Assembly: GCA_050331695.1 (NCBI GenBank)
Contig: JBHJGP010000032.1
Span: 1 to 50,288 of the forward strand
Source of the DNA: JBHJGP01 sp050331695
GTDB lineage: Bacteria; Pseudomonadota; Alphaproteobacteria; Geminicoccales; Geminicoccaceae
Direction: 5' to 3'
DNA length: 50,288 nt
A program made the translations under genes and the position numbers. Under the pieces are notes generated by a model. That model was not told where the DNA came from. It made no database searches and saw only the letters and a list, made by a program, of their open reading frames with translations. This document shows, piece after piece, positions 44,025 through 50,288 of this stretch (positions are counted from its first letter, which is position 1; every line of letters begins with the position of its first letter).

Positions 44025-44669
44025 ATGCGCGCGTTTTTCACCATCCTGATCTTGTGCGTCGGCTGGAGCGGCTTTGCTAAGGCGTTGGCGCCGGGCGCTT
44101 CCGCTTGCGTTGAGGCGGCAGATGCGATCCAGGCGGAACTCGGACTGCCCCGCGCGCTTCTCCACGCCATCGCGGTGACGGAAAGTGGCCGATGGTTGAA
44201 GGGAACCGGCGATACCGTTCCCTGGCCCTGGACCATTCGGGTCGACGGCCGCTCCCACTATCTGGACGACCGGAAGGCAGCGGTCAAAAAGCTGGAGACG
44301 CTCCACGCCGCGGGTCACAGGAGCATCGACGTCGGCTGCATGCAGATCAATCTGCGCTACCACCCGGAAGCCTTCGAGACGCTGGCCCAAGCCTTGGATC
44401 CCCACGCCAACATACGTTACGCGGCGTCTTTCCTCCTTGAGCTGAAGGCAGAGACCCGGTCCTGGGCTCGCTCGATCGGCGCTTATCACAGCCGGACGCC
44501 GAAAAAGTCGATGGCCTACCGCCTCCGGGTCCAGCGCCTGTGGAACAGCCAACGGGTCGACTGGATCCGCCGCCAGCGCGCCGCCATTGAGCAAGTTAAC
44601 CTTGAGACAAGACGTCGCCGTTCACCTGCGAATACATTAACCAAAGCGGGTGAGATTGGTCTTTGGTGA
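44025..44669 (+). CDS. Lytic transglycosylase-like SLT-domain protein
   Basis: 214 residues with a signal peptide (MRAFFTILILCVGWSGFAKA). The SLT fold has the catalytic Glu in AIAVTESGRW (about 52), SIDVGCMQINLRYHP, and ANIRYAASFLLELK with IGAYHSRTP. It would cleave peptidoglycan glycan strands in the periplasm, releasing anhydro-MurNAc products. The family length is short and it carries no extra domains. rcdA follows 80 bases later. Confidence 0.88.
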   Translation: MRAFFTILILCVGWSGFAKALAPGASACVEAADAIQAELGLPRALLHAIAVTESGRWLKGTGDTVPWPWTIRVDGRSHYLDDRKAAVKKLETLHAAGHRSIDVGCMQINLRYHPEAFETLAQALDPHANIRYAASFLLELKAETRSWARSIGAYHSRTPKKSMAYRLRVQRLWNSQRVDWIRRQRAAIEQVNLETRRRRSPANTLTKAGEIGLW

Positions 44670-44706
44670 TCTGATTTCTCGCATATTATGAAGCATTCGT
44701 TAACAA

Positions 44707-44736
44707 TTGACAGAATAGGCAGTATTTTTGTTATTC
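44707..44736 (+). promoter_or_regulatory. Candidate sigma70-like promoter of rcdA
   Basis: TTGACA (44707-44712) and TTATTC (44731-44736) are 18 bases apart in an unusually AT-rich stretch before rcdA. A GTTAAC hexamer lies just upstream (44699-44704). Similar TTAAC half-sites occur at 44598 and 44637, resembling CtrA half-sites, but no full TTAA-N7-TTAA is seen. Confidence 0.4.
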
Positions 44737-44749
44737 TCCGTGGTGAGCC

Positions 44750-45232
44750 ATGGAGGAGATCGTCTTGCGACACAATGAAGAAGGTGGCATCGAGCCGCAG
44801 CTCAGCATCGCCGTGCTCGACGCACTGCTCGACGAGGCGGTCGATCTGAGTAAACAGACCCGGTCGTTTCTTGCCCAGCCGCGGTCCCGCTCGGGCGATC
44901 CGATGGCGGAGCTTTTGTGGGTTCAGGAAACCACCCGGCTGTCCGCCCGCCTCGGCCACTCCGTTGCCTGGATCCTGGCGCGCAAGGCCTGTCACAGTGG
45001 TGAGATCACCGTCGCCGCCCTTCGCGAGGACCGCTGGCGCCTGGGCGGCGCGCCGGTCTGCGCCGCCAGCCACGATGATGATGAGCGCATTCCCGAAGGC
45101 CTGGTGATCCTGCTCCAGAAAAGCCATGCGCTCTATCAGCGTCTGGAGCGCCTGGACCAGATGACCGCGGACGCCGGCGCGAGGCCCACTGAAGATCCGG
45201 TCGCCGCGGGACGGTCGACCTTGGTCCACTAG
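44750..45232 (+). CDS. rcdA: RcdA, regulator of CtrA degradation (DUF1465)
   Basis: 160 residues in the DUF1465 family. It shows LYDEA-like VLDALLDEAVDLSKQTRSFL, ETTRLSARLGHSVAWILARKACHSGEI, and WRLGGAPVC followed by PEGLVILLQKSHALYQRLERLD, matching the Caulobacter protein as I recall it. RcdA is an adaptor in the ClpXP hierarchy that degrades CtrA and other cell-cycle proteins. The start is ambiguous: ATG 44750 lacks an SD, while TTG 44765 has GGAGG eight bases upstream. Confidence 0.88.
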   Translation: MEEIVLRHNEEGGIEPQLSIAVLDALLDEAVDLSKQTRSFLAQPRSRSGDPMAELLWVQETTRLSARLGHSVAWILARKACHSGEITVAALREDRWRLGGAPVCAASHDDDERIPEGLVILLQKSHALYQRLERLDQMTADAGARPTEDPVAAGRSTLVH

Positions 45233-45233
45233 C

Positions 45234-45267
45234 GCAACCTGCGTCCATCGGGACCCAGGCAGGTTGC
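45234..45267 (+). terminator. Stable hairpin right after rcdA (terminator candidate, no U-tract)
   Basis: GCAACCTGC (45234-45242) and GCAGGTTGC (45259-45267) form a perfect 9-bp stem. An inner GTCC/GGAC stem closes an ATCG loop, with a four-base bulge. It begins one base after the rcdA stop. No run of T follows, so intrinsic termination would be weak; RNA end protection is the alternative. Confidence 0.55.
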
Positions 45268-45353
45268 TCCAGCTTATTGGAATAGGGCGTCGTTTATCCG
45301 ACCAAATGGTGCCACTGGTTTGGATGATGCTCTAGCCCAAAGGCTGATCCGAA

Positions 45354-45446
45354 CCCCACTTCCTCTGGCTCCAGGGGCTGGTCGTTGCGTTTGGCCATTG
45401 CCGGCCCACGGCCGGCTTCCTAAGCTGTTGGCCAGAGGAAGTGGGG
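45354..45446 (+). promoter_or_regulatory. Structured leader before aspartate aminotransferase (16-bp perfect inverted repeat)
   Basis: CCCCACTTCCTCTGGC (45354-45369) pairs perfectly with GCCAGAGGAAGTGGGG (45431-45446). The 61-base loop holds its own hairpin, GCCGGCC/GGCCGGC with loop CAC (45400-45416). The right arm contains the GAGGAAG purine tract and ends 10 bases before the aminotransferase ATG (45457), so pairing would hide the ribosome binding site. It is seen directly; a regulatory role is inferred. I do not recognise a known riboswitch class. Confidence 0.6.
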
Positions 45447-45456
45447 AAGCCTGGTA

Positions 45457-46659
45457 ATGCCGCTGATCGCCGAGCGTCTTGGACGGATTAAACCGTCGCC
45501 GACCATCGCCGTCACCAATCTCGCCCAGGAGCTCAAGGCCCAAGGCAAGGACGTGATCGGTCTGGGGGCAGGCGAGCCCGATTTCGACACCCCGGACCAC
45601 ATCAAGGAAGCGGCGATCAAGGCGATCCGGGACGGCTTCACCAAATACACCGCGGTCGACGGTATCAAGCCGCTCAAAGAGGCGATCCAGCAAAAGTTCG
45701 CCCGCGATAACCAGCTCGACTACGAGCTCAATCAGATCACCGTCGGCACCGGTGGCAAGCAGGTGTTGTTCAACGCTTTCGTCGCGACGCTCGATCCCGG
45801 CGACGAGGTGGTGATCCCCGCGCCCTACTGGGTTTCCTATCCGGACATGGCACTGATGGCGGGCGGTACGCCCGTGTTCGTCACCTGCCCGGAACAGACC
45901 GGCTTCAAGTTGAGGCCCGAGGATCTGGATGAAGCGATCACGCCGAAAACCAAATGGGTAATCTTGAACTCGCCGAACAACCCGACCGGCGCCGCCTACA
46001 CCCGGAACGAGTTGTCAGCCCTTTGCGCGGTGCTGGCGAAACACGACCATGTCCACGTCATGACCGACGATATGTACGAACATCTGGTCTATGATGATTT
46101 TTCGTTCTCGACCCCGGCCCAGGTAGAGCCCACGCTTGCCGGGCGAACCCTGACCGTCAACGGTGTCTCCAAGGCTTTTGCGATGACCGGCTGGCGGATC
46201 GGCTACGCCGGCGGCCCGGCGCCCCTGATCAAGGCGATGGCGAAGGTGCAATCGCAAAGCACCTCCAACCCTTCGTCGATCAGTCAGGCGGCGGCGACGG
46301 CGGCCCTCGAGGGGTCCATGGAATTTCTGGCCGAGCGAAACGCCGCGTTCAAGCAGCGCCGGGACCTGGTGGTCGAAGCTCTGGACGCGACCCCCGGGCT
46401 TCGTTGTCATCGGCCAGAGGGCGCGTTCTACGTCTATCCCAGCTGTGCCGGCGTCATCGGCAAGACCACACCCTCGGGCCAGAAGTTCGAAACCAGCGAG
46501 GACTTCGCCACCTACCTCCTGGCGGAGCATGGTGTGGCCGTGGTGCATGGCGCGGCATTTGGTCTCGATCCTTGCTTTCGCGTCTCCTACGCGACCTCGA
46601 CCGAGCTCCTGGAAGCCGCCTGCCAACGAATCCGAGACGCCTGTGAAGCTCTGAACTGA
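45457..46659 (+). CDS. aatA: Aspartate aminotransferase (class I PLP aminotransferase)
   Basis: 400 residues. VIGLGAGEPDFDTPDHI at the start, KYTAVDGIKPLKEAI, LNSPNNPTGAAY (cofactor binding), the PLP lysine in VNGVSKAFAMTGWRIGYA (about 239), and CFRVSYATS (substrate Arg) place it in the alphaproteobacterial Ib-type aspartate aminotransferase group, some of which also act on prephenate. Transamination of phenylpyruvate or indolepyruvate would link it to IpdC, but that is speculative. It follows the structured leader. Confidence 0.92.
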   Translation: MPLIAERLGRIKPSPTIAVTNLAQELKAQGKDVIGLGAGEPDFDTPDHIKEAAIKAIRDGFTKYTAVDGIKPLKEAIQQKFARDNQLDYELNQITVGTGGKQVLFNAFVATLDPGDEVVIPAPYWVSYPDMALMAGGTPVFVTCPEQTGFKLRPEDLDEAITPKTKWVILNSPNNPTGAAYTRNELSALCAVLAKHDHVHVMTDDMYEHLVYDDFSFSTPAQVEPTLAGRTLTVNGVSKAFAMTGWRIGYAGGPAPLIKAMAKVQSQSTSNPSSISQAAATAALEGSMEFLAERNAAFKQRRDLVVEALDATPGLRCHRPEGAFYVYPSCAGVIGKTTPSGQKFETSEDFATYLLAEHGVAVVHGAAFGLDPCFRVSYATSTELLEAACQRIRDACEALN

Positions 46660-46665
46660 CGGAAA

Positions 46666-47142
46666 TCACTCGAACAGGGGGTGGTCCAGGCGGTCGCCGG
46701 TCGCGATGCCGTAGGTTTCGACACTGCCAGCGACCATTTCCAAGACTGCGTAGACCTGGCCTTGCCCGAAGATGACCTCGGTCGAATAGGGTTCAGTGTC
46801 GGCCGCGATCTGCATGATCCGGCCGCTCTCATCCAAAAACAGCATGTCGAGGGACGTCGGCGTGTTTTTCATCCACATGGCGACTCGGCCGCCGCGGTCG
46901 CTGAAATCGAACAGCATGCCGTAGTCCGGCGGGATGTCGGTCCGGTGCATCAGGCCCGTCGCCCGTTGCTCGGCGGTGATCGCCAATTCCACCTGAATGC
47001 TGTGCTCACCGCTGGTGGTGATCAGCACGCCCCGATCAAGCTCCGAGGCCTGGACTGCTCCGGCGAACCAGAGCCACGCCAGCCCGACGCCCACAATGCC
47101 GCCCGCCATGAGCCTGCGGCGGCCGATCCTCTCGCTCGTCAT
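46666..47142 (-). CDS. DUF192-family exported protein
   Basis: 158 residues from ATG 47142 (ATG 47160 adds six residues). A signal sequence with RRR before a hydrophobic core (LMAGGIVGVGLAWLWFAGA) could be Tat-like. The DUF192 domain has GLMHRTDIPPDYGMLFDF, VAMWMKNTPTSLDMLFLDESG, and VLEMVAGSVETYGIATGD. The function is unknown; the protein is periplasmic or anchored. It converges on the aminotransferase gene with a six-base gap. Confidence 0.85.
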   Translation of the reverse strand: MTSERIGRRRLMAGGIVGVGLAWLWFAGAVQASELDRGVLITTSGEHSIQVELAITAEQRATGLMHRTDIPPDYGMLFDFSDRGGRVAMWMKNTPTSLDMLFLDESGRIMQIAADTEPYSTEVIFGQGQVYAVLEMVAGSVETYGIATGDRLDHPLFE

Positions 47143-47199
47143 CTGCACCTGTTTCCCCACCTGTCCCCGCCCACGCCAGCGGTATCTCCGGCCGTTGGC

Positions 47200-47220
47200 A
47201 AGGTTTGGTTAACCTTAACG
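47200..47220. repeat. AT-rich dyad in DUF192 / Wzc-like divergent region
   Basis: AAGGTT (47200-47205) and AACCTT (47211-47216) form a perfect 6-bp dyad around TGGTT, followed by AACG, giving TTAACCTTAACG with two TTAAC half-sites. It lies between the divergent DUF192 and Wzc-like genes and may hold a regulator site. CtrA-like half-sites are only a resemblance. Confidence 0.35.
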
Positions 47221-47295
47221 TGGCAAACGGTCGAGTGTCTCGATAACGCGGGCCGCCATGGACCTGTCGACCAGCCCGGCAAAGGTGAACAGCAC

Positions 47296-48771
47296 ATGCT
47301 CAAACGTCTCGGATCAAAATCGACGTCGCTTAAGACCCAGATGTCCGGCCTGATGCTGGTGGCCATCGCCGCCGGCACCGCCGCCGGCCATCTGCCCGTC
47401 TTCGATCCCGAGACGTCCTACGAGGCACGGGCCTGGCTGAGCCCGGTCGAGCAGACCGGGGCCGCGGCCACGGATCGGGTCGAGCAGGCGTGGCAACAGC
47501 CGGGCTTGCGCCAGGCGATCGCCGCCGAGCTGGTTGCCCTGGGCCATCAGCCGCCGGGCTCGGCGATCGATCGGGCTGTTGAACAGGCCGCGGTGTGGCT
47601 GGACGCTCGATTGCCCGAAGGCTGGATGCCGCAAAAGCTGCGAACCCTTACCGAGCGGTGGACCGACGCGACCGTCAAAAGTGCCCGGTGGCTCGCCGCC
47701 AGCGTCAGCTTCGAACCCTCGACCGACAACACGGCTCTAGATGTGCGGTTCGCAGCGGAAGATCCCGGCCGTGCGCTGGAAGGCGCCAATCTGATCGCCA
47801 GCCGCCTCAATCAGAACCTTCACGGGGTTCGGCAATTGGCCCGGAGCGGCGGTGCCGAGCATTTTGGCCTGATCGAACCGGCAGCGGGACCTGACGAGAC
47901 AGGCTCGGAAGAGGGTGCTCTGGTCGTCGTCCCGGCCGTCGAAGCCTCCATGGTCGAGCGTCTTATTCTGCCGGGTCTCCGGCATCCCTGGACCCGGAGC
48001 TTCGCGGCATTCGCAGCCGTGATCCTGACCACGGTGATCATGGTGGTTCTCTACCGCTACATTAATCCGGTGATCCGCGACCCCAACAAGGTCGAGAAGA
48101 AGCATGGCCTCAGCCTGTTGGCGGAGCGGACCGGTTCCCTGGTTCTGGGAGACAGCTCGGCGAGCGGTTCGAAAACTCTTCCCAGCTGGTGCCAGGATCT
48201 GAAGGTTGGTGTTGCCAAGTGGGTGAAGCGCGGCCGCAGCAAGGATCCTGTCGTCTTGGCCCTGATCGGTCTCGACACGCCGATGTCGGCACGGCTCACC
48301 ACCGCGCTCGCGCTGGCGCGCACCTGGAGCGTCGATCCCGCCGCCACGGCGATCGTGCATTTGGGCTCGAAACCGATCCTGGACGGCCGTTCCTCGGAGC
48401 CCACACTTCAGAGCATCTCCGCCGCCGCCGACGACGAGGGCGGTAAGGCTCGCTTGGGTCAAACGGCGCCCTTGCTGGTCGAAACGGCGAAGAGCAAGGT
48501 GAGCAACAAAAAACAGGCGGCCAAGGCCCTGGTCAAGCAGCTGGCACCGAAGCATCAGCTGACCATCCTCCTGGTGGAGGATCCCCGCCGGCTCAAAGGC
48601 CTTGCCGAAGATATTCAGGTTTTGGTGGTCGACGCGGTGCGCGGGCGAACCCGCAACCGGGAGCTCGGCGAGCTGCTCGCCGGCGTTCGGCAGTTGGGTC
48701 CGGTCGTTGCCGGCATGGTTTTATTCGATCAGAGCATTCTGGGTACCAAACGGGGCCGAGCCGGAGCTTGA
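47296..48771 (+). CDS. Polysaccharide co-polymerase/BY-kinase-like membrane protein lacking the P-loop
   Basis: 491 residues from ATG 47296; the frame is open far upstream across the DUF192 gene without support. Topology: one N-terminal helix (about 16-32), a periplasmic segment of about 200 residues rich in helices, a second helix (FAAFAAVILTTVIMVVLYRYI, about 235-255), then a cytosolic domain. The cytosolic part aligns by eye with Wzc/CpsD-type ATPases: ALIGLDTPMSARLTTALALARTW where the Walker A should be, and DAVRGRTRNRELGELLAGVR plus VVAGMVLFD at the end. The GxxGxGKS/T residues are missing, so it is probably not an active kinase. Assignment is by pattern only. Confidence 0.65.
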   Translation: MLKRLGSKSTSLKTQMSGLMLVAIAAGTAAGHLPVFDPETSYEARAWLSPVEQTGAAATDRVEQAWQQPGLRQAIAAELVALGHQPPGSAIDRAVEQAAVWLDARLPEGWMPQKLRTLTERWTDATVKSARWLAASVSFEPSTDNTALDVRFAAEDPGRALEGANLIASRLNQNLHGVRQLARSGGAEHFGLIEPAAGPDETGSEEGALVVVPAVEASMVERLILPGLRHPWTRSFAAFAAVILTTVIMVVLYRYINPVIRDPNKVEKKHGLSLLAERTGSLVLGDSSASGSKTLPSWCQDLKVGVAKWVKRGRSKDPVVLALIGLDTPMSARLTTALALARTWSVDPAATAIVHLGSKPILDGRSSEPTLQSISAAADDEGGKARLGQTAPLLVETAKSKVSNKKQAAKALVKQLAPKHQLTILLVEDPRRLKGLAEDIQVLVVDAVRGRTRNRELGELLAGVRQLGPVVAGMVLFDQSILGTKRGRAGA

Positions 48772-48919
48772 GGCTTCCCACAACCCTTGTAAGTCTCCGC
48801 CAATCCCGCAACGCTTGCATTTTCCAGCCGAATGAGGCGATTGCTGGCGGGTGAGGGATCGCGCCGGCAAGGTCAAGATCGGCGAAACGCGAGTTCGCGG
48901 GCGAGGGCAGGAGGCGAGG

Positions 48920-49453
48920 ATGACCGGCGACGCAGATAGTAACCTTGCGGCTCACATCCGCATCGTTCCGGATTTTCCCAAGCAAGGCATCCAATTCTAC
49001 GACATTTCCACGCTTTTGGCCCACGCCAGCGCCTGGCGGACGGCGGTCAAGCGCCTTTCCGATCTGGTCGAGACCTTCGTCCCGGACCAACTGGTGGCGA
49101 TCGAGAGCCGGGGGTTCGTCTTCGCCGCTCCGGTGGCGATCGAACTGGGCCTTGGGCTAACCATGGTTCGAAAACGGGGCAAGTTACCGGGGCCGGTGAT
49201 GAGCCACGCCTACGAACTCGAATATGGCAATGATGTGATCGAGGTCTCGGCGGATCTTATTCGGCCGGGGATGCGGGTCGTCGTCATGGACGATCTGATT
49301 GCCACCGGTGGCACCTGCCGGGCGGCGATCGATCTGCTGGCCCGGGCCGAGGTGACGACGCTTGCGGCCGTGTTCCTCATCGAACTGGAAGGTTTAGGGG
49401 GTCTGTCGAAGCTCGATGTGCCCAGCCGCTCAGTACTCACCCTGCCGGCTTGA
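48920..49453 (+). CDS. apt: Adenine phosphoribosyltransferase
   Basis: 177 residues from ATG 48920, with GGAGG upstream; the frame extends to 48851 without support. PDFPKQGIQFYDISTLL at the start, VAIESRGFVFAAPVA, and the PRPP-binding loop VVVMDDLIATGGTC (about 119-132) are diagnostic. It makes AMP from adenine and PRPP in purine salvage. It lies 148 bases after the Wzc-like gene and converges on the PPOX gene. Confidence 0.95.
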   Translation: MTGDADSNLAAHIRIVPDFPKQGIQFYDISTLLAHASAWRTAVKRLSDLVETFVPDQLVAIESRGFVFAAPVAIELGLGLTMVRKRGKLPGPVMSHAYELEYGNDVIEVSADLIRPGMRVVVMDDLIATGGTCRAAIDLLARAEVTTLAAVFLIELEGLGGLSKLDVPSRSVLTLPA

Positions 49454-49486
49454 GCGGATTAGAGCGGGCGACGGGCGCGCGCCAAA

Positions 49487-50098
49487 TCACCACAAGCTCT
49501 GTCGAGCTCGGGCCGGCCAGTCTCTGTCGTAGGCGTCGCCGTCAATTTTTTGCGCACTCAGCTTTTCAAGGATGGCGCCCGGTGTTGGCAATTCAGTTGG
49601 GTCCGGCCAACGGCTGGGATCCCAAAGACCAGCCCGAACCACCGCTCGTGCGCACTGGAAATAGACCTTCTCGACGTGGACCACGATGACCGAGCGAGGT
49701 TCCCTGCCGCCGATGGCAAAGGACGCCAACAGCTCCGACGCCACACTCAGCTCGGCACGACCGTTCACGCGCAGCGTGGTGCCGGAACCGGGTATGAGAA
49801 ACAAAAGGCCGACCCGCGGATCGCGGACGATGTTGCGCAAGCTGTCGACGCGGTTATTGCCGCGCCGATCGGGGATCATCAGGGTCTGGTCGTCGACGAT
49901 CCGCACGACCCCGCCGGCCTCGCCCCGAGGCGAACAGTCGAGACCCTCCGGTCCGGAGGTGGCGATAGCGAGGAAGGGCGATGCCTCGATCAGCGCCCGA
50001 TAGTGGGTGGTCAGGCCGTCGACCTCTTTCACGGTCGAGGTCACGCCGGGCGTTCCGTATCGCCGCTCCAACTGTTCGAGGCTCGTGATCTTCGTCAT
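49487..50098 (-). CDS. Pyridoxamine 5'-phosphate oxidase-fold flavoprotein
   Basis: 203 residues from ATG 50098. The split-barrel FMN-binding fold is shown by SPFLAIATSGPEGLDCSPRGEAGG, IPDRRGNNRVDSLRNIVRDPRVGLLFLIPG, TTLRVNGRAEL, and VHVEKVYFQCARAVVRAGLWDPSRW. The FQC(A/S)RA..R..LW block is typical of the MSMEG_1061-like subgroup. It is not PdxH itself; the substrate is unknown. A small membrane-protein gene lies 24 bases upstream on the same strand. Confidence 0.88.
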   Translation of the reverse strand: MTKITSLEQLERRYGTPGVTSTVKEVDGLTTHYRALIEASPFLAIATSGPEGLDCSPRGEAGGVVRIVDDQTLMIPDRRGNNRVDSLRNIVRDPRVGLLFLIPGSGTTLRVNGRAELSVASELLASFAIGGREPRSVIVVHVEKVYFQCARAVVRAGLWDPSRWPDPTELPTPGAILEKLSAQKIDGDAYDRDWPARARQSLW

Positions 50099-50122
50099 CG
50101 CCGCTCTTCGCGCTGTTTGGGG

Positions 50123-50269
50123 TCACAAAAGGCCAAATGCCGTCATGGCGAGGCCGAGGATTGCGCCCGCCGCCAGCCCGTACCTTCGTTTGGACAAGGC
50201 GAAGCCTGCGACCGCGATCAGCCCGGCCAACAGCACGAAGGCTAAGGTGAAGGTCGCGAATGATGGCAT
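50123..50269 (-). CDS. Small membrane protein (48 aa)
   Basis: ATG 50269 to TGA 50123 encodes 48 residues with two hydrophobic segments (FTLAFVLLAGLIAVAGFAL and LAAGAILGLAMTAFGLL) around a SKRRYG turn, a positive-inside hairpin. GCGGAA lies upstream of the start. No family is recognised. It precedes the flavoprotein gene on the same strand and may be co-transcribed. Confidence 0.6.
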   Translation of the reverse strand: MPSFATFTLAFVLLAGLIAVAGFALSKRRYGLAAGAILGLAMTAFGLL

Positions 50270-50288
50270 GGTTGGTTCCGCTGCCTTG

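Noticed and set aside
46681..47295. 205-codon N-terminal extension of the Wzc-like gene
   Set aside because: It runs antisense through the DUF192 gene. ATG 47296 directly precedes a typical N-terminal anchor helix.

Overview
The window reads as a gene-dense, high-GC alphaproteobacterial chromosome segment, probably from Rhodospirillales or a close relative. The lineage pointers are RcdA (DUF1465), which is an alphaproteobacterial cell-cycle factor; an IpdC close to the Azospirillum phenylpyruvate/indolepyruvate decarboxylase; and many short or overlapping gene junctions (ATGA, GTGA, TTGA). I see no rRNA, insertion sequence, prophage or CRISPR array. One tRNA gene, tRNA-Val(GAC), is present. 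About fifty genes are supported.

Layout. 1-5.9 kb: the start of clpX on the minus strand, then hydro-lyase, recX and ipdC, then a porin coupled to a 49-residue lipoprotein. 5.9-10.1 kb: a class I glutamine-amidotransferase-like hydrolase, an RluB-type pseudouridine synthase, rsmD, and AEC and DMT exporters. 10.1-14.0 kb: a YbbA/YbbP-type ABC pair divergent from a TesA-type esterase. 14.0-23 kb: an S9 peptidase, a PA0069-type radical SAM protein, a tandem universal stress protein, a GFA protein, an ArsR-AHSA1 pair, an APH(6)-like kinase and NhaA. 23-32.5 kb: an amino-sugar salvage region (SIS protein, NagA, MurQ and an MFS transporter) wrapped around a five-gene ABC operon. That operon joins a nitrate/sulfonate-type importer to the ABC-2 exporter type normally found with PQQ alcohol dehydrogenases and lanthanide use. 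32.5-42 kb: GNAT, DUF302 and SDR genes, then two GGDEF-EAL proteins flanking oligopeptidase B. 42-50.3 kb: a cytochrome P460-like protein, the tRNA, an N-formylglutamate amidohydrolase, a lytic transglycosylase, rcdA, an aspartate aminotransferase with a strongly structured leader, a DUF192 protein, a degenerate Wzz/Wzc-like membrane protein, apt, a PPOX-fold flavoprotein and a 48-residue membrane protein.

Functional links. ClpX and RcdA belong to the same proteolytic cell-cycle pathway (CtrA degradation). NagA, MurQ and the SIS isomerase would turn cell-wall amino sugars into central metabolites, and the MFS gene that overlaps murQ is a transporter candidate. The two GGDEF-EAL proteins would act on cyclic di-GMP. 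The least explained items are the composite ABC operon, the 16-bp perfect inverted repeat in front of the aminotransferase, the Wzc-like protein that lacks its P-loop, and the membrane GGDEF-EAL gene with no standard start codon before its first membrane helix.
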